NCBI GenBank assembly: GCA_002837195.1
Contig: KZ478060.1
Location: 62,001 to 126,000, forward strand
Length of the DNA: 64,000 nucleotides
Direction: 5' to 3'
Origin: Enterobacterales bacterium CwR94
GTDB lineage: Bacteria > Pseudomonadota > Gammaproteobacteria > Enterobacterales > Enterobacteriaceae
Shown here: piece after piece, positions 1 through 12,229 of the stretch
Layout of the letters: each line of letters opens with the position of its first letter
How positions within the stretch are numbered: the stretch's first letter is position 1
Made by a program: the position numbers and the translations under genes
Notes under the pieces: generated by a model
The model's database searches: none
What the model saw: the letters and a program-made list of their open reading frames with translations, nothing else
What the model was told of the DNA's origin: nothing

Positions 1-630
1 CAACTTTTCGGAGACACCGTTTCGCTCTGCATTATCACGGCTGGCTTGGATGGCTTGCGGATCGATATCAATACCGATGGCCTGTGCGGCACCGAGCTTA
101 AGCGCTGCAATTGCCAGAATGCCGGAGCCACAACCAAAATCAATCACGGTTTTCCCCGCCAGATCAAGGCCATCCAGCCAGGCCAGGCACAGGGCCGTTG
201 TGGGATGTGTACCTGTACCAAACGCCAGACCGGGGTCAAGCATCACGTTGACGGCATGCGGATCGGGCACATCGCGCCAGCTTGGGCAAATCCATAAACG
301 TTTGCCAAACTGCATAGGGTGGAAGTTGGCCATCCACTCACGTTCCCAATCTTTGTCTTCCAACTGTTCGATTTTATGGTGAAAACCGACGCCGAGTAGC
401 GGATGCGGTTCCAGAAGCGCAACCACGTCGTGCATATCGGTCTCTGCATCAAACAGGCCAATCACATCGGTATCGCCCCACAGTCGCGTTTCACCGGGTA
501 GCGGTTCAAACACTGGCGTGTCGTTCGTGTCCTGAAAGGTAACAGACACCGCGCCGCTCTCCATTAGCGCATCGCCCAGGTTTTCCGCATCGGCGCCAGT
601 GGTGTTTATTTTCATTTGTATCCAGGGCAT
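1..630 (-). CDS. prmA: Ribosomal protein L11 methyltransferase PrmA (partial, C-terminus cut off)
   Basis: PrmA uses S-adenosylmethionine to trimethylate ribosomal protein L11 in the cytoplasm. The first 210 residues are present; the family is about 293 residues long, so the C-terminal third lies beyond the left edge. The protein opens [13 protein letters not shown], as in E. coli PrmA. The SAM-binding glycine motif DFGCGSG is at residues 164-170, followed by the acidic ribose-binding segment GIDIDPQA. The ATG at 628-630 is only 11 nt from the panF stop, so panF and prmA are probably cotranscribed, as in other enterics. Confidence 0.97.
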   Translation of the reverse strand, partial: MPWIQMKINTTGADAENLGDALMESGAVSVTFQDTNDTPVFEPLPGETRLWGDTDVIGLFDAETDMHDVVALLEPHPLLGVGFHHKIEQLEDKDWEREWMANFHPMQFGKRLWICPSWRDVPDPHAVNVMLDPGLAFGTGTHPTTALCLAWLDGLDLAGKTVIDFGCGSGILAIAALKLGAAQAIGIDIDPQAIQASRDNAERNGVSEKL

Positions 631-641
631 AGCAAGTCTCT

Positions 642-2102
642 TTATTTCACAGATTCAGTGTCAAACGACAGGGGGTCTACCGACTTACCAAACAGGTTGC
701 CCGTCAGGAAGGCCAGTAAGCTCAGGGTTAATGCAGGAACAATGGGATGAAAACCCCACAGATGCCAGTCAAAACTGGCGAATACAGTATAGACACCCGC
801 GCCAACAATCATGCCGCTGAGGGCACCCGTTGCATTGGCGTTGTTCCAGTAAAGTCCCAGGATCAGCGGCCACAGGAAAACGGCTTCTAAGCCGCCAAAG
901 GCCAACAGATTTAACCAGATCAGCATCTCCGGGGGGCGCCAGGCGGCGAGCAACAGTAACAGGCCCAAAATCAATGTAATCAGCCCGGACATGCGCTTCA
1001 GTAAAGTTTCATTGTGAAGTTGTTCAGGGCGCACGCGCAGATAGAGGTCTTTGACTATCGTCGCTGATGATTGCAGCAGTTGTGCATTGATCGTCGACAT
1101 GATCGCCGCCATTGGCGCGGCCAGAAAAATCCCGGCGGCAAATGGCGGCAGCACCGTAATCATTAATGTGGGGATCACCTGGTCGGGGATGGCGAGATCG
1201 GGGAGCACGGCACGGCCTAAAACACCCGCCAAATGCATGCCCAGCATCAAAATCACCACCACAATGGTGCCGATAATAATGCCACGATGAACGGCTTTGC
1301 TGTCTTTATAGGAGATGCAGCGCACCGCAGTGTGTGGCAAACCAATCACACCGAAGCAGACCAAAATGGAAAACGAGGCCAGGAAGGTGGGTGTAATAAT
1401 GTCATCAACGCCGGTCACCGTCAGTAAACGCGGATCGATAGCGTTCAGCTTTGCCACGGCGGGTTGCATGCCGCCGGCGGCGTGAATAATCGCAAACAGC
1501 AGTAAGAACGTGCCGATCAACATCACCAGACCTTGCATCGCATCGTTCAAGACACTGGCACGAAAACCGCCAAACGCCGTATACAGCGCAATGGTGCCGC
1601 CAAAGATCAGCAAACCAGTGTCATAAGGGATGCCTGCCGCGGTTTCTAACAGGCGGGCACCGCCAATAAATTGAACCGTCATCGCACCGATAAAGGCCAC
1701 CAGCAAGCTGAGACTGGCAAGCCAGACGAGCAGTGCACTGCGATAGCGGGCGTAAAGCATATCATTGAGTGTGACCGCGTTATAACGGCGCGCCAGAATG
1801 GCGAATTTTTTGCCCAGTAGCCCAAGCGATAGCCACACGGCGGGCACTTGTATCATCGCCAACAAGACCCAGCCTAACCCGTATTTATAAGCCGCGCCGG
1901 GCCCGCCAATAAAGGAACTGGCGCTGATATAGGTTGTGGTGAGTGTCATGGCCAGCACAAATCCGCCCATCGAGCGGCCGCCCAGGAAATACTCGTTCAG
2001 AAAGGCGCCTTTCTGACGCTTGCGCACCGCATAAATCGACAGGGCGGCAATCAGCAATAAGTAAGCCAGCAGCGGGATAATCACCGCCATTTTATCGCTC
2101 AT
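642..2102 (-). CDS. panF: Sodium/pantothenate symporter PanF
   Basis: PanF is an inner-membrane sodium:solute symporter (SSS family) that imports pantothenate, the coenzyme A precursor. The 486-residue protein is hydrophobic throughout with about 13 predicted membrane segments. It carries the family signature regions [29 protein letters not shown] and [18 protein letters not shown] chose the ATG at 2102 because an AGAGG ribosome-binding site lies 9 nt upstream; the ATG at 2111 abuts that site and the ATG at 2090 has none. The start overlaps the end of yhdT by 11 nt, so translation is likely coupled. Confidence 0.96.
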   Translation of the reverse strand: MSDKMAVIIPLLAYLLLIAALSIYAVRKRQKGAFLNEYFLGGRSMGGFVLAMTLTTTYISASSFIGGPGAAYKYGLGWVLLAMIQVPAVWLSLGLLGKKFAILARRYNAVTLNDMLYARYRSALLVWLASLSLLVAFIGAMTVQFIGGARLLETAAGIPYDTGLLIFGGTIALYTAFGGFRASVLNDAMQGLVMLIGTFLLLFAIIHAAGGMQPAVAKLNAIDPRLLTVTGVDDIITPTFLASFSILVCFGVIGLPHTAVRCISYKDSKAVHRGIIIGTIVVVILMLGMHLAGVLGRAVLPDLAIPDQVIPTLMITVLPPFAAGIFLAAPMAAIMSTINAQLLQSSATIVKDLYLRVRPEQLHNETLLKRMSGLITLILGLLLLLAAWRPPEMLIWLNLLAFGGLEAVFLWPLILGLYWNNANATGALSGMIVGAGVYTVFASFDWHLWGFHPIVPALTLSLLAFLTGNLFGKSVDPLSFDTESVK

Positions 2103-2337
2103 CAGGGACATCCTCTAACGGCATATCGCGAAACACCCGGCGAATCATTGCCGCACACAACACAATAAAGAGCACCGGCACCCACAGGCAGGAAATTTCA
2201 AACCACAGGGGCAAACCGGTGATACCCGGCGTGTTACCACCAAGCCAGGCAGTAAGTCCCCATGCGGCAAGATAGGCCACGGCAAGTGCCAAAGACCAGC
2301 GTGCTTCCCGGTGGGCTTGAATGAAACGTGGATCCAT
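2092..2337 (-). CDS. yhdT: YhdT family small inner-membrane protein (DUF997)
   Basis: This 81-residue protein aligns end to end with E. coli YhdT (80 residues), starting MDPRFIQAHREARW. It has two hydrophobic segments, around residues 15-33 and 48-68, so it should span the inner membrane twice. It overlaps panF, and YhdT-PanF pairs are common, which suggests a small partner or accessory protein of the pantothenate symporter. That role is inference; the biochemical function is unknown. Confidence 0.92.
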   Translation of the reverse strand: MDPRFIQAHREARWSLALAVAYLAAWGLTAWLGGNTPGITGLPLWFEISCLWVPVLFIVLCAAMIRRVFRDMPLEDVPDER

Positions 2338-2438
2338 CTGGCGTCCTCTTAATAGACTGACTGGGCCAGTAAAAGAGGCGAATTGTACGGCAGAGACACA
2401 GGTTAGTACAGGCAGGTAAAACACGAAGGGAGAGAACA

Positions 2439-2462
2439 TTCTCCCCCTGAAGAGGGGGAGAA
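2439..2462 (-). terminator. Strong hairpin between accC and yhdT
   Basis: TTCTCCCCC (2439-2447) pairs perfectly with GGGGGAGAA (2454-2462) around a 6-nt loop, just after the accC stop. Only a short, broken T run follows on the minus strand, so it may be a weak terminator or a 3'-end stabiliser rather than a full stop. Confidence 0.5.
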
Positions 2463-2473
2463 AGGGCAAAGCA

Positions 2474-3823
2474 TTACTTCTCGTGCAGGCCGAGTTTCTT
2501 CTCCAGATAGTGGATATTGGTGCCACCATGCTGGAAGTTTTCGTCGGACATGATCTTCATCTGCAACTCGACGTTGGTTTTAATCCCGTCGATGATCAGC
2601 TCTGCCAACGCATTTTTCATGCGGGCGATGGCCACATCACGGTTTTCACCGTAGGTGATCAGCTTGCCAATCATGGAATCATAATACGGAGGTACAGAGT
2701 AGCCTGCGTAAATGTGTGATTCCCAACGCACACCAAAACCGCCTGGTGCATGGAAGCGCGTGATTTTGCCTGGGCTTGGCAGGAAGGTGTTCGGATCTTC
2801 GGCATTGATACGGCACTCGACCGCATGACCGCGAACCTGCACTTCTTCTTGCTTGATTGATAAAGGCTGACCTGCGGCGATGCGCAGTTGTTCTTTAATC
2901 AAATCCACGCCGGTAATCATTTCGGTGACCGGATGCTCAACCTGAATACGGGTGTTCATTTCAATGAAGTAGAACTCACCGTTTTCATACAGGAACTCAA
3001 AGGTACCTGCGCCACGATAACCGATATCAATACAGGCCTTAGAGCAGCGTTCGCCAATATAACGACGCATCTCATCCGTAATGCCTGGTGCTGGCGCTTC
3101 TTCTACAACTTTCTGGTGACGACGTTGCATCGAGCAGTCGCGTTCAGCCAGATAGATAGCGTTACCCTGACCATCAGCCAACACTTGAATTTCAATGTGG
3201 CGCGGGTTTTCCAGGAATTTCTCCATGTACACCATGTCGTTGTTGAAAGCCGCTTTGGCTTCCGCTTTCGTCATGATGATGGATTGCTCAAGGTCTTTAT
3301 CGTTGCGTACTACACGCATACCACGACCGCCGCCGCCGCCAGAGGCTTTGATAATCACCGGATAACCAATGCGTTTAGCAAAGGCGCGGTTTTTATCCAT
3401 GTCTTCGGTCAGGGGGCCATCGGAACCGGGTACGGTTGGGACGCCGGTTTTCTTCATCGCGGTGATCGCAGACACTTTGTCACCCATCAGGCGAATAGTT
3501 TCCGCTTTCGGGCCAACAAAGATAAAGCCTGAACGTTCAACCTGTTCAGCGAAGTCTGCGTTCTCCGACAAAAAGCCATAACCGGGGTGAATCGCCACCG
3601 CACCGGTGATTTCAGCCGCTGAAATCAGCGCTGGAATGTTTAAATAGCTTTTGACGGATTGTGCCGGGCCGATACAGACCGTTTCGTCTGCCAGCAGCAC
3701 GTGTTTCAGGTCGCGATCCGCGCTGGAGTGGACTGCTACGGTCTTGATGCCCAGTTCTTTACAGGCACGCAAGATGCGCAGCGCAATCTCACCACGGTTA
3801 GCAATTACAATTTTATCCAGCAT
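2474..3823 (-). CDS. accC: Biotin carboxylase subunit of acetyl-CoA carboxylase
   Basis: AccC carries out the ATP- and bicarbonate-dependent carboxylation of biotin on AccB, the first half-reaction of acetyl-CoA carboxylase and so of fatty acid synthesis. At 449 residues it matches the E. coli length exactly. It shows the N-terminal domain ([14 protein letters not shown]), the ATP-grasp glycine loop [12 protein letters not shown] near residues 159-170, the metal-binding and catalytic strand [16 protein letters not shown], and the biotin carboxylase C-terminal domain. It lies 11 nt after accB in the conserved accBC operon. Confidence 0.99.
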   Translation of the reverse strand: MLDKIVIANRGEIALRILRACKELGIKTVAVHSSADRDLKHVLLADETVCIGPAQSVKSYLNIPALISAAEITGAVAIHPGYGFLSENADFAEQVERSGFIFVGPKAETIRLMGDKVSAITAMKKTGVPTVPGSDGPLTEDMDKNRAFAKRIGYPVIIKASGGGGGRGMRVVRNDKDLEQSIIMTKAEAKAAFNNDMVYMEKFLENPRHIEIQVLADGQGNAIYLAERDCSMQRRHQKVVEEAPAPGITDEMRRYIGERCSKACIDIGYRGAGTFEFLYENGEFYFIEMNTRIQVEHPVTEMITGVDLIKEQLRIAAGQPLSIKQEEVQVRGHAVECRINAEDPNTFLPSPGKITRFHAPGGFGVRWESHIYAGYSVPPYYDSMIGKLITYGENRDVAIARMKNALAELIIDGIKTNVELQMKIMSDENFQHGGTNIHYLEKKLGLHEK

Positions 3824-3834
3824 GGTTCGCCTCG

Positions 3835-4299
3835 TTATTCGATGACAACCAGCGGCTCGTCAAATTCAACCGGCTGGCCGCTTTCAAGCAGGATTGCTTT
3901 CACAACGCCTGATTTGTCAGCTTCGATCTGGTTCATCATTTTCATCGCTTCAACGATGCACAGCGTGTCACCCACGCTCACTTTCTGGCCAACTTCAATA
4001 AATGGCTTCGCGTCTGGGCTTGGGGTGCGGTAGAAGGTACCGACCATCGGTGAACGCACGATGTGGCCGCTCAGTTCTGGTGCGGCTGCCGGGGCTTCGC
4101 CCGCGGGTGCTGCTGCAACTGGCGCAGCCGCCGGGGCTGCCATCATTGGCGCAGCATAGGCCTGCTGCATCATAGGGTAGCCAGCGTTAGCCGGTGCACG
4201 ACTGATGCGAACAGACTCTTCGCCTTCTGAAATTTCCAGTTCTGAAATACCGGATTCTTCAACCAGTTCGATCAGTTTTTTGATTTTACGAATATCCAT
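3835..4299 (-). CDS. accB: Biotin carboxyl carrier protein of acetyl-CoA carboxylase
   Basis: AccB carries biotin between biotin carboxylase (AccC) and the carboxyltransferase (AccAD). It has 154 residues. The N-terminal helix is followed by an Ala/Pro-rich flexible linker around residues 45-75 and then the biotinyl domain. The biotinylation site EAMKM places the modified lysine at residue 120. It is cotranscribed with accC, and the upstream aroQ stop is only 21 nt away, so any accBC promoter with a long leader would have to lie inside or ahead of aroQ. Confidence 0.99.
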   Translation of the reverse strand: MDIRKIKKLIELVEESGISELEISEGEESVRISRAPANAGYPMMQQAYAAPMMAAPAAAPVAAAPAGEAPAAAPELSGHIVRSPMVGTFYRTPSPDAKPFIEVGQKVSVGDTLCIVEAMKMMNQIEADKSGVVKAILLESGQPVEFDEPLVVIE

Positions 4300-4320
4300 G
4301 AGTGTGATTCCGTACTCTGT

Positions 4321-4773
4321 TTAATTGGATTGTGACAGGCGTTTGATCGCCGTCTGTAGTGCCCAAGAATACCCATCAGCGCCCAAGCCACAAATAACAC
4401 CGGCTGAGATATCTGACAGGTATGAATGATGGCGGAAGGGCTCACGTGCGTGCACATTGGAAAGGTGAACCTCGATAAACGGAATGTTCACGGCTAACAA
4501 GGCATCACGCAGTGCCACGCTGGTGTGCGTGAAGGCGGCCGGATTAATAATGATGTAATCGACATTGCCGCGCGCCTCATGAATACGGTCAATCAGAAGA
4601 TGTTCCGCATTCGATTGCAGGTGGCTCAGTTTCACATTCTGCGCCTGGGCTTGTTGGGTCAATGCTTCAACAATGTTTGCCAGTGTGTCGCTGCCGTACT
4701 TCTCAGGCTCACGCGTTCCTAGCATGTTGAGATTGGGGCCGTTCAAGAGCAGTATGTGAAAGTTTCCAGACAT
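4321..4773 (-). CDS. aroQ: Type II 3-dehydroquinate dehydratase
   Basis: AroQ converts 3-dehydroquinate to 3-dehydroshikimate in the shikimate pathway. The 150-residue protein has the type II signature [18 protein letters not shown], with the conserved Arg21 and catalytic Tyr26, then NPAAFTHTS and the catalytic-histidine segment [12 protein letters not shown]. coli K-12 lacks this gene and relies on the unrelated type I enzyme AroD. The start at 4773 follows the family N-terminus; an in-frame upstream ATG at 4839 would add a tail not seen in the family. It probably heads the aroQ-accBC transcript. Confidence 0.97.
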   Translation of the reverse strand: MSGNFHILLLNGPNLNMLGTREPEKYGSDTLANIVEALTQQAQAQNVKLSHLQSNAEHLLIDRIHEARGNVDYIIINPAAFTHTSVALRDALLAVNIPFIEVHLSNVHAREPFRHHSYLSDISAGVICGLGADGYSWALQTAIKRLSQSN

Positions 4774-4975
4774 CGTGCCGCTATCTCCTGCAATCGTTAA
4801 GGCATCGCACAAAATACATGGTGAAAGCCCGTTTGTCACCTTTTGCAGAAGAAAAAGGGCGGGTCTGACACAGTAAGGGACGACATTATAACGATATCAC
4901 CGCATTTGGCAGCTAAATACTGGTCTTATCAGCGAAGTTGATTCTCAGCATATTCTTGGATGGTGAGACTTCACT

Positions 4976-5590
4976 TCACTTTCGGCGACGATCAGGTAAC
5001 CAGCGCCGAAACTTCTTAAAGCGGAAGGCCAGCAGCAGCAGGGCCAATAAACCATAAATGACCGGTTGCGATGAAACTACTTTTACCGACAAAAGGTAGT
5101 GAATGGGGGCTAAAATCGCAACCAAATAGATGAAATTGTGCAGGGTTTGCCACTTGCTGCCCAGTTTTCGCTGGGCGCGTTGGAAAGAGGTGAGGGCCAG
5201 CGCGAACAGCACTAGCCAACTGATGATCCCTAACGTCAGATACGGGCGTGTAATCAGCTCACGGCCAAGCAGTGCGAGGTTTTGTACGCCCAATTCCAGA
5301 AAGGTGTAGCTCAGTAAATGCAGGGTTGCCCAGGCAAAGCTCCACACGCCCAGCAGACGTCGAGTGCGAATCAGGAGTGGCTGTTTGGCGTATCGCGCAA
5401 GGGGAGTTACCAACAGCGTCGCCAGCAGCAATTTTAATGCCATGCGCCCGGTAAAATGCTGGATGTCTTTAGCGGGGTCGGCGCTTAAACCACCGCTATT
5501 AATGGCCCAAAACAACCAGACAAACGGCAAAAACGCTGCCAGATGTAACGCCACCTTCAGCCAGGTGACCTGTTTTACCGTTAAGCGCAT
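4976..5590 (-). CDS. msrQ: Heme-binding membrane subunit of periplasmic methionine sulfoxide reductase
   Basis: MsrQ (YedZ) is a b-type cytochrome that passes electrons from the quinone pool to periplasmic MsrP for repair of oxidised methionine. The 204-residue protein has about six hydrophobic segments and the ferric-reductase-like histidines in [24 protein letters not shown] and [20 protein letters not shown]. Its ATG overlaps the msrP stop in an ATGA arrangement, so the two subunits are translationally coupled. Confidence 0.97.
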   Translation of the reverse strand: MRLTVKQVTWLKVALHLAAFLPFVWLFWAINSGGLSADPAKDIQHFTGRMALKLLLATLLVTPLARYAKQPLLIRTRRLLGVWSFAWATLHLLSYTFLELGVQNLALLGRELITRPYLTLGIISWLVLFALALTSFQRAQRKLGSKWQTLHNFIYLVAILAPIHYLLSVKVVSSQPVIYGLLALLLLAFRFKKFRRWLPDRRRK

Positions 5591-6594
5591 CAGTAGTTTT
5601 TCCGTAAATCCATACCGCGATACAGTGAAGCGACCTGGTCAGCATAGCCGTTAAACAGCAGCGTAGGCTGGCGTTTAACATCCAGAATGCCGCCACTGCC
5701 AATAAAGCGTTCCGTTGCCTGCGACCAACGAGGATGATCCACGTGTGGGTTCACATTGGCATAAAAGCCATACTCATTCGACGCCGTTTGATTCCAGGTC
5801 GTAGGCGGCATATCACGCAGCAGTTTGATACTGACAATGGATTTAATCCCTTTAAAGCCATATTTCCACGGCACGGTCAGACGAATAGGTGCACCATTTT
5901 GCGGCGGCAGGGCTTTGCCGTAGACGCCGGTCGTTAAGAGCGTCAGGGGATGCATGGCTTCATCTAAACGCAGGCCTTCAACATAGGGATACTGCATGCC
6001 ACCGCCGATAAAGCGATCTTTTTGGCCTGGCATCTGATCCGGTGCATAGACAGTTTGAAACGCGACATACCGCGCCTGGCTGTTGGGTTCGGCGGCTTTT
6101 AACAGCGCGGCCAGGGGAAAACCAATCCACGGCACCACCATTGACCAGGCTTCCACACACCGCATGCGGTAGATGCGTTGCTCCATCGGGAACTGTTTAA
6201 AAATGCTGTCCATATCAAGCGTCAACGGTTTTGCCACTTCCCCTTCAATTTTCAGCGTCCAGGGATCGGTTTTCAGCGTGCCGGCATTCGCTGCAGGATC
6301 GGCTTTATCGAGGCCAAACTCATAATAGTTGTTGTAGCCCGTTACTTTATCTTCCGGCGTCAGGGCTAAAGTTGATTGGTACTGCTCGGGTTGGCTAAAG
6401 TCCAGTGCGCGTCCAGATGGGGCTTTAGGGCGATCGTTGCCCTTGAACCAGGACAGAACATCGGCGTGGGCCGTGTGCGGTAAGGCCAGTGCTGTTGCGC
6501 CGATGCCCAGCGCTTTTAGCACATCCCGACGGCGTGCATTAAAGACGCTTTCTGCCGTCACATCGGCTTCGGTCAGTTTATGGACGGGTTTCAT
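5590..6594 (-). CDS. msrP: Periplasmic methionine sulfoxide reductase, molybdopterin catalytic subunit
   Basis: MsrP (YedY) is a soluble molybdoenzyme that reduces protein-bound methionine sulfoxide in the periplasm. The 334-residue precursor has a twin-arginine signal ([10 protein letters not shown], residues 22-31, then an alanine-rich core ending near AHA). The molybdenum-ligand cysteine is Cys146, in the segment [15 protein letters not shown]. The gene lies beside acuI and aroQ rather than in the E. coli yedYZ position. In E. coli the operon answers to hypochlorite through HprRS; no such regulatory genes are adjacent here. Confidence 0.97.
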   Translation of the reverse strand: MKPVHKLTEADVTAESVFNARRRDVLKALGIGATALALPHTAHADVLSWFKGNDRPKAPSGRALDFSQPEQYQSTLALTPEDKVTGYNNYYEFGLDKADPAANAGTLKTDPWTLKIEGEVAKPLTLDMDSIFKQFPMEQRIYRMRCVEAWSMVVPWIGFPLAALLKAAEPNSQARYVAFQTVYAPDQMPGQKDRFIGGGMQYPYVEGLRLDEAMHPLTLLTTGVYGKALPPQNGAPIRLTVPWKYGFKGIKSIVSIKLLRDMPPTTWNQTASNEYGFYANVNPHVDHPRWSQATERFIGSGGILDVKRQPTLLFNGYADQVASLYRGMDLRKNY

Positions 6595-6668
6595 GGCATT
6601 GCCTCCGAATTCACTGTGTAGAAAGGTGAATGTCGTTAGCCGGGCCTTCCGTGGCCAGAAGGAGCGGG

Positions 6669-7646
6669 TTAACGTATTTTCACCAAGGTTCGGCCCTGAA
6701 CCTGATTATTAAGCAGTTGCTGAGCTGTCAGTATGACATCAGAGAGCGTGACTTCGTTGCTCACGTTTTCGTAAAAAGAGTTTGGCAAAATCTTTAAGAT
6801 TTGCTTCCAGGCTTCGACGCGACGCGCAGTCGGCACCATCACCGAGTCCACACCTTGTAGTCGTACATTGCGCAGAATAAACGGCATCACGCTGGTCGGC
6901 AGTTCAGCACTGCCGGCTAATCCGCAGGCGGCCACCACACCGTTGTATTGGGTTTGTGCGAGGACGTTAGCCAAAATGTGACCTCCCACGGTGTCCACGG
7001 CCCCGGCCCAGCGCTGTTTTTCCAGCGCCCGACCCGGTGCGGAAAAATCTTCCCGGCTCAGAAGGTGTGTTGCGCCCAACTGTTGTAAAAAATCATGGGT
7101 TGCAGCACGACCACTGACCGCCGCCACCTCATACCCAAGCGCATGCAGCAGAGCAACGGCTGTACTGCCGACGCCGCCGCTGGCCCCTGTGACTACCACG
7201 GGGCCTTGCTCGGGTGTAACGCCGCCCTCTTGTAGTGCCATGACGCACAGCATCGCCGTTAAGCCTGCTGTACCGACAATCATCGCGTTACGCCCCGTCA
7301 ATCCTTCCGGCATCGGCACTAACCAATCACCTTTCACGCGCGCCTGCTCTGCCAGACCGCCCCAGTGATGTTCTCCGACGCCCCAACCGGTAAGAAGAAC
7401 CTGCTGCCCTACGTGGAAACGGGGATCTTCACTGCTGTGTACCTGGCCGGCGAAATCAATACCCGGCACCATCGGGAACTGACGGATAATTTTCCCTTTG
7501 CCCGTAATGGCGAGGGCATCTTTATAGTTAATGCCTGACCATTGCACATCGACGGTAACATTTCCGTCGGGTAAAGCGTCGCCAGTCAGGGTTTTGACCG
7601 CGGCCAGTGTGCTTCCTTCCTGTTGTTCGAGAACGAGAGCCTGCAT
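6669..7646 (-). CDS. acuI: Acrylyl-CoA reductase AcuI (YhdH), zinc-free MDR family
   Basis: AcuI reduces acrylyl-CoA to propionyl-CoA with NADPH, detoxifying a reactive electrophile. The 325-residue protein is a medium-chain dehydrogenase/reductase with a GroES-like N-terminal domain and a Rossmann domain marked by [12 protein letters not shown]. The usual structural-zinc cysteines are missing, as expected for the YhdH branch. I chose the start [11 protein letters not shown] (ATG at 7646) by alignment with E. coli. An in-frame upstream extension to 7727 has no family support. Confidence 0.96.
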   Translation of the reverse strand: MQALVLEQQEGSTLAAVKTLTGDALPDGNVTVDVQWSGINYKDALAITGKGKIIRQFPMVPGIDFAGQVHSSEDPRFHVGQQVLLTGWGVGEHHWGGLAEQARVKGDWLVPMPEGLTGRNAMIVGTAGLTAMLCVMALQEGGVTPEQGPVVVTGASGGVGSTAVALLHALGYEVAAVSGRAATHDFLQQLGATHLLSREDFSAPGRALEKQRWAGAVDTVGGHILANVLAQTQYNGVVAACGLAGSAELPTSVMPFILRNVRLQGVDSVMVPTARRVEAWKQILKILPNSFYENVSNEVTLSDVILTAQQLLNNQVQGRTLVKIR

Positions 7647-7862
7647 GGAATACTCCTGAAAAAATGAGCGTAACGCGTAAGCGCACCTTGTAAGACTATA
7701 CTCGTCCTTCAGACAAAGAACTGACAATGTGCAAGAAATTACCGAGCCGTTTGTGCTATTTTTTGCGCGCTGACTTTGGTCGGCAACCGGTTGCTACTCT
7801 GCTGCAGGCTAGGCTGCACAAGGGATGGCGTATCTTATAACCGCTGAGACACAGGCACAGGG

Positions 7863-9812
7863 ATGCGATTCACAACGAAATTGTCCGCGTTTATAACACT
7901 ATTGAGCGTATTAGCCATGTTGCTAATGCTGATTGGCAGTTCGCTCAGTTTTCTTTGGCTGAATAATCAACATTTGGCGCAACGGGTGGATGCCGTCGCC
8001 GAACAAATTGATGAAGCCCTTAACACACAGACGCCAGCACAAATGCAGGGCTGGATGCAGCAAATTATGGGGCCGATGCAAATTGAACGCATTGTGCTGA
8101 CGCGGGCAGGCGTTGTTGAACTGGAAGTGACGCGCTATCAAAACGCGATGCTGGCCCATGAGAAGAATCACTACAATGAAACCCACCTGCAACTGGCCTC
8201 CCATCCTACCCACACGCTGAGTATTACCTGGCTCGATCCTGCTGATACCTGGTTTAGTTCGGTGCTGGGTTCTTCGATGATGATTGTGGTGGTGGTTGTG
8301 GCCATCATCATGGCGCTGCTGCTGTATGCGGCCCACCGCTGGTTACGTCAACAGATGCGCGGCATGGAGAAACTGGAGCATCGCGCTGAAAGCATATTGA
8401 AAGGCCAGCGCAGCCATGTGGTGAGTGGTGATGTGCACGAGTGGCCACCGAAAGCCAGCAGCGCACTGGATATGCTGCTTTCTGATCTGCGTGAAGCTGG
8501 CGATCAACATACGCGTCTGGATACGTTGATTCGTAGTTTTGCTGCCCAGGATGCTTCTACAGGGCTCAATAACCGCCTGTTTTTTGATAACCAACTGACC
8601 ACATTACTGGAAGACTCAGAAAACGTGGGGGCCGGTGGCGTCGTGATGATGATCCGCTTGCCGGACTTTGATCTCCTTCAGGATACCTGGGGTGAATCCG
8701 CTGTACGCGACTATCAGTATGCGTTAGTGAACATGCTGTCTACCTTTGCCATGCGCTATCCAGCGGCCTTGCTGGCCCGCTATTTCCATAGCGACTTTAC
8801 CGTTTTATTACCCCATCGCAGCCTGAAAGATGCCGACAGCATTGCGACACAGTTGATCAATGCCATTGATTCCCTGCCGCCTACGCGCATGTTTGATCCG
8901 CACGACATGATGCACATTGGCATCACGGCTTTTCACAGTGGGCAAAGCACGCAGCAAGTGATGGAAAACGTGGAGTTGGCAACGCGCCATGCGGTGTTGC
9001 AGGGGGGAAACAATTGGTCAGTCGGAGAGTCTTCCGGCAGCGACCGCACGATGGGCAGTGTGAAATGGCGAACGCTGTTGGAAAATACGCTGCAACGTGG
9101 CGGGCCGCGTTTGTATCAAAAGCCCGCGGTGACACGGGGAGGCGATGTCCACCATCGCGAGATGATGTCGCGTATTTTCGATGGTGAGAAGGAGCTGCTC
9201 GCGGCGGAATATATGCCCTCAATTCAACAAATGGGCCTCGCAGAACGTTATGATCGTCAGCAGGTTACGCGCATCCTGGCGTTGTCGGAAATTTGGCCGC
9301 AGGAAACGCTGGCGATGCCCGTCACGATCGATTCGCTGTTGCAACACGGATTTCTCCGCTGGTTGCGTGATGCGTTATTACACTACACTCAGGCGCAGCG
9401 TAAGCGCATTTTATTTGAACTTGCAGAGGCGGATGTGTGTCAACACATCAGCCGCTTGCCGCCCGTGTTTCGATTTCTGCAAGGGTTTGGCTGTCGGGTT
9501 GCCATTAACCAGGCGGGACTCACCGTGGTAAGCACGGCGTATATTCGTCAGTTTGGTATCGAATTAATTAAGCTTCACCCGGGTTTGGTACGCAATATCG
9601 ATAAGCGTACGGAGAATCAATTGTTCGTAAAAAGCCTTGTTGAAGCCTGTCATCGGACGCCGACGCATGTTTTCGCCGCAGGGGTGAAAACACGAGCCGA
9701 ATGGCAAACCTTGGTAGAACTGGGTGTGACGGGAGGGCAAGGTGACTTTTTTGCCTCTTCGCAGCCAGTCAGTAGCAATGTGAAAAAATATTCGCAGCGC
9801 TACCGAGTTTAG
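7863..9812 (+). CDS. csrD: RNase E specificity factor CsrD (degenerate GGDEF/EAL protein)
   Basis: CsrD targets the small RNAs CsrB and CsrC for RNase E decay and so frees CsrA; it does not make or break cyclic di-GMP. The 649-residue protein has two membrane segments (about residues 8-32 and 138-158) around a periplasmic loop, a HAMP-like linker, then degenerate GGDEF and EAL domains. The GGDEF position reads HSDF near residue 307 and the EAL motif reads EMMSR near residue 430, both lacking catalytic residues. It lies upstream of mreB, as in E. coli. Confidence 0.95.
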   Translation: MRFTTKLSAFITLLSVLAMLLMLIGSSLSFLWLNNQHLAQRVDAVAEQIDEALNTQTPAQMQGWMQQIMGPMQIERIVLTRAGVVELEVTRYQNAMLAHEKNHYNETHLQLASHPTHTLSITWLDPADTWFSSVLGSSMMIVVVVVAIIMALLLYAAHRWLRQQMRGMEKLEHRAESILKGQRSHVVSGDVHEWPPKASSALDMLLSDLREAGDQHTRLDTLIRSFAAQDASTGLNNRLFFDNQLTTLLEDSENVGAGGVVMMIRLPDFDLLQDTWGESAVRDYQYALVNMLSTFAMRYPAALLARYFHSDFTVLLPHRSLKDADSIATQLINAIDSLPPTRMFDPHDMMHIGITAFHSGQSTQQVMENVELATRHAVLQGGNNWSVGESSGSDRTMGSVKWRTLLENTLQRGGPRLYQKPAVTRGGDVHHREMMSRIFDGEKELLAAEYMPSIQQMGLAERYDRQQVTRILALSEIWPQETLAMPVTIDSLLQHGFLRWLRDALLHYTQAQRKRILFELAEADVCQHISRLPPVFRFLQGFGCRVAINQAGLTVVSTAYIRQFGIELIKLHPGLVRNIDKRTENQLFVKSLVEACHRTPTHVFAAGVKTRAEWQTLVELGVTGGQGDFFASSQPVSSNVKKYSQRYRV

Positions 9813-11166
<1,354 letters not shown>

Positions 11167-11181
11167 GCCATTCCGCTGAGG

Positions 11182-11205
11182 GGGAGCGCATTGGCGCTCC
11201 CTTTT
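11182..11205 (+). terminator. Intercistronic terminator between mreB and mreC
   Basis: GGGAGCGC (11182-11189) pairs perfectly with GCGCTCCC (11194-11201) over a 4-nt loop and is followed by TTTT. It lies 16 nt after the mreB stop and before mreC, which suggests partial termination giving more MreB than MreC/MreD. Confidence 0.75.
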
Positions 11206-11233
11206 GCCCGTTGTCGAGGAATACGCCAAGTCT

Positions 11234-12229
11234 ATGAAGCCTATTTTTAGCAGGGGGCCTTCCCTGCAACTGCGCCTGTTTTTGGCGGTGATTGTCGCTA
11301 TCGGCGTCATCGTGGCAGACAGCCGTGTTGGGACCTTTACCCAAGTACGTAGCTATCTGGACACGGCTGTCAGCCCTTTCTATTTTCTGGCCAATGGGCC
11401 ACGTCAGATTCTGGACAATGTTGCGGACACGCTTGCGTCGCGCCAGCAAATTGAACAGGAAAATCGTGCGCTGCAGCGCGAACTGATCCTAAAAAATTCT
11501 GAATTACTGATGCTGGGACAGTACAAGCAGGAAAACGCGCGTCTGCGTGAACTGCTTGGCTCGCCGTTGCGTCAGGATGAACACAAGATGGTCACGCAAG
11601 TGATCTCCACGGGTGCCGATCCTTACACCGATCAGGTGGTGATCGACAAAGGCAGCGCGAACGGTGTCTTTGAAGGTCAGCCGGTGATCAGCGATAAAGG
11701 GGTTGTCGGGCAGGTGATTGCGGTGAGCCAGCTCACCAGTCGCGTGCTGCTCATTTGCGATGCGTCCAGCGCCTTACCGATTCAGGTCTTGCGCAATGAT
11801 ATTCGCGTGATTGCAGCGGGTAACGGGTGTACAGAAGATCTGCAACTGGAGCATCTGCCAGGCAATACCGACATTCGCGTGGGTGATGTGCTGGTAACCT
11901 CGGGCCTCGGTGGACGTTTCCCGGAAGGGTATCCGGTTGGCGTGGTGTCATCGGTGAAAGTCGATACTCAGCGCGCATACACGGTGATTCAGGCACGCCC
12001 AACGGCCGGATTGCAGCGTTTACGCTATTTGCTGCTGCTGTGGGGGGGCGATCCGGCGGGTTTGACGCCTTTACCGCCTGACGAAGTGCACCGGGTGGCC
12101 AACGAGCGTTTGATGCAAATGCTGCCGCAAGTTTTACCGTCGCCGAGTCAAATCATGGGGCCACCGGCCCCTGCACAACCTGTGTTTGTCGGGCCGCCAG
12201 CGCCTGCTGCCTCAGGGGGCCGCCCTTGA
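11234..12229 (+). CDS. mreC: Rod-shape-determining protein MreC
   Basis: MreC is a bitopic inner-membrane protein whose periplasmic part activates PBP2/RodA in the elongasome. The 331-residue protein has a membrane segment at about residues 12-32, a coiled coil near 65-110 ([15 protein letters not shown]), then the double beta-barrel domain with [17 protein letters not shown] and [16 protein letters not shown]. The C-terminus is Pro/Ala-rich and shorter than in E. coli (367). I chose the start [10 protein letters not shown] by alignment; a GTCGAGG site lies upstream. Its stop overlaps the mreD start. Confidence 0.98.
   Translation: MKPIFSRGPSLQLRLFLAVIVAIGVIVADSRVGTFTQVRSYLDTAVSPFYFLANGPRQILDNVADTLASRQQIEQENRALQRELILKNSELLMLGQYKQENARLRELLGSPLRQDEHKMVTQVISTGADPYTDQVVIDKGSANGVFEGQPVISDKGVVGQVIAVSQLTSRVLLICDASSALPIQVLRNDIRVIAAGNGCTEDLQLEHLPGNTDIRVGDVLVTSGLGGRFPEGYPVGVVSSVKVDTQRAYTVIQARPTAGLQRLRYLLLLWGGDPAGLTPLPPDEVHRVANERLMQMLPQVLPSPSQIMGPPAPAQPVFVGPPAPAASGGRP

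Noticed and set aside
2888-3532. 214-codon open frame on the plus strand inside accC
   Set aside because: It is fully antisense to a near-perfect AccC and has biased composition (His/Phe-rich) typical of a shadow frame.
7863-9812. csrD as an active cyclic di-GMP enzyme
   Set aside because: The GGDEF position reads HSDF and the EAL position reads EMM, so both active sites are degenerate.
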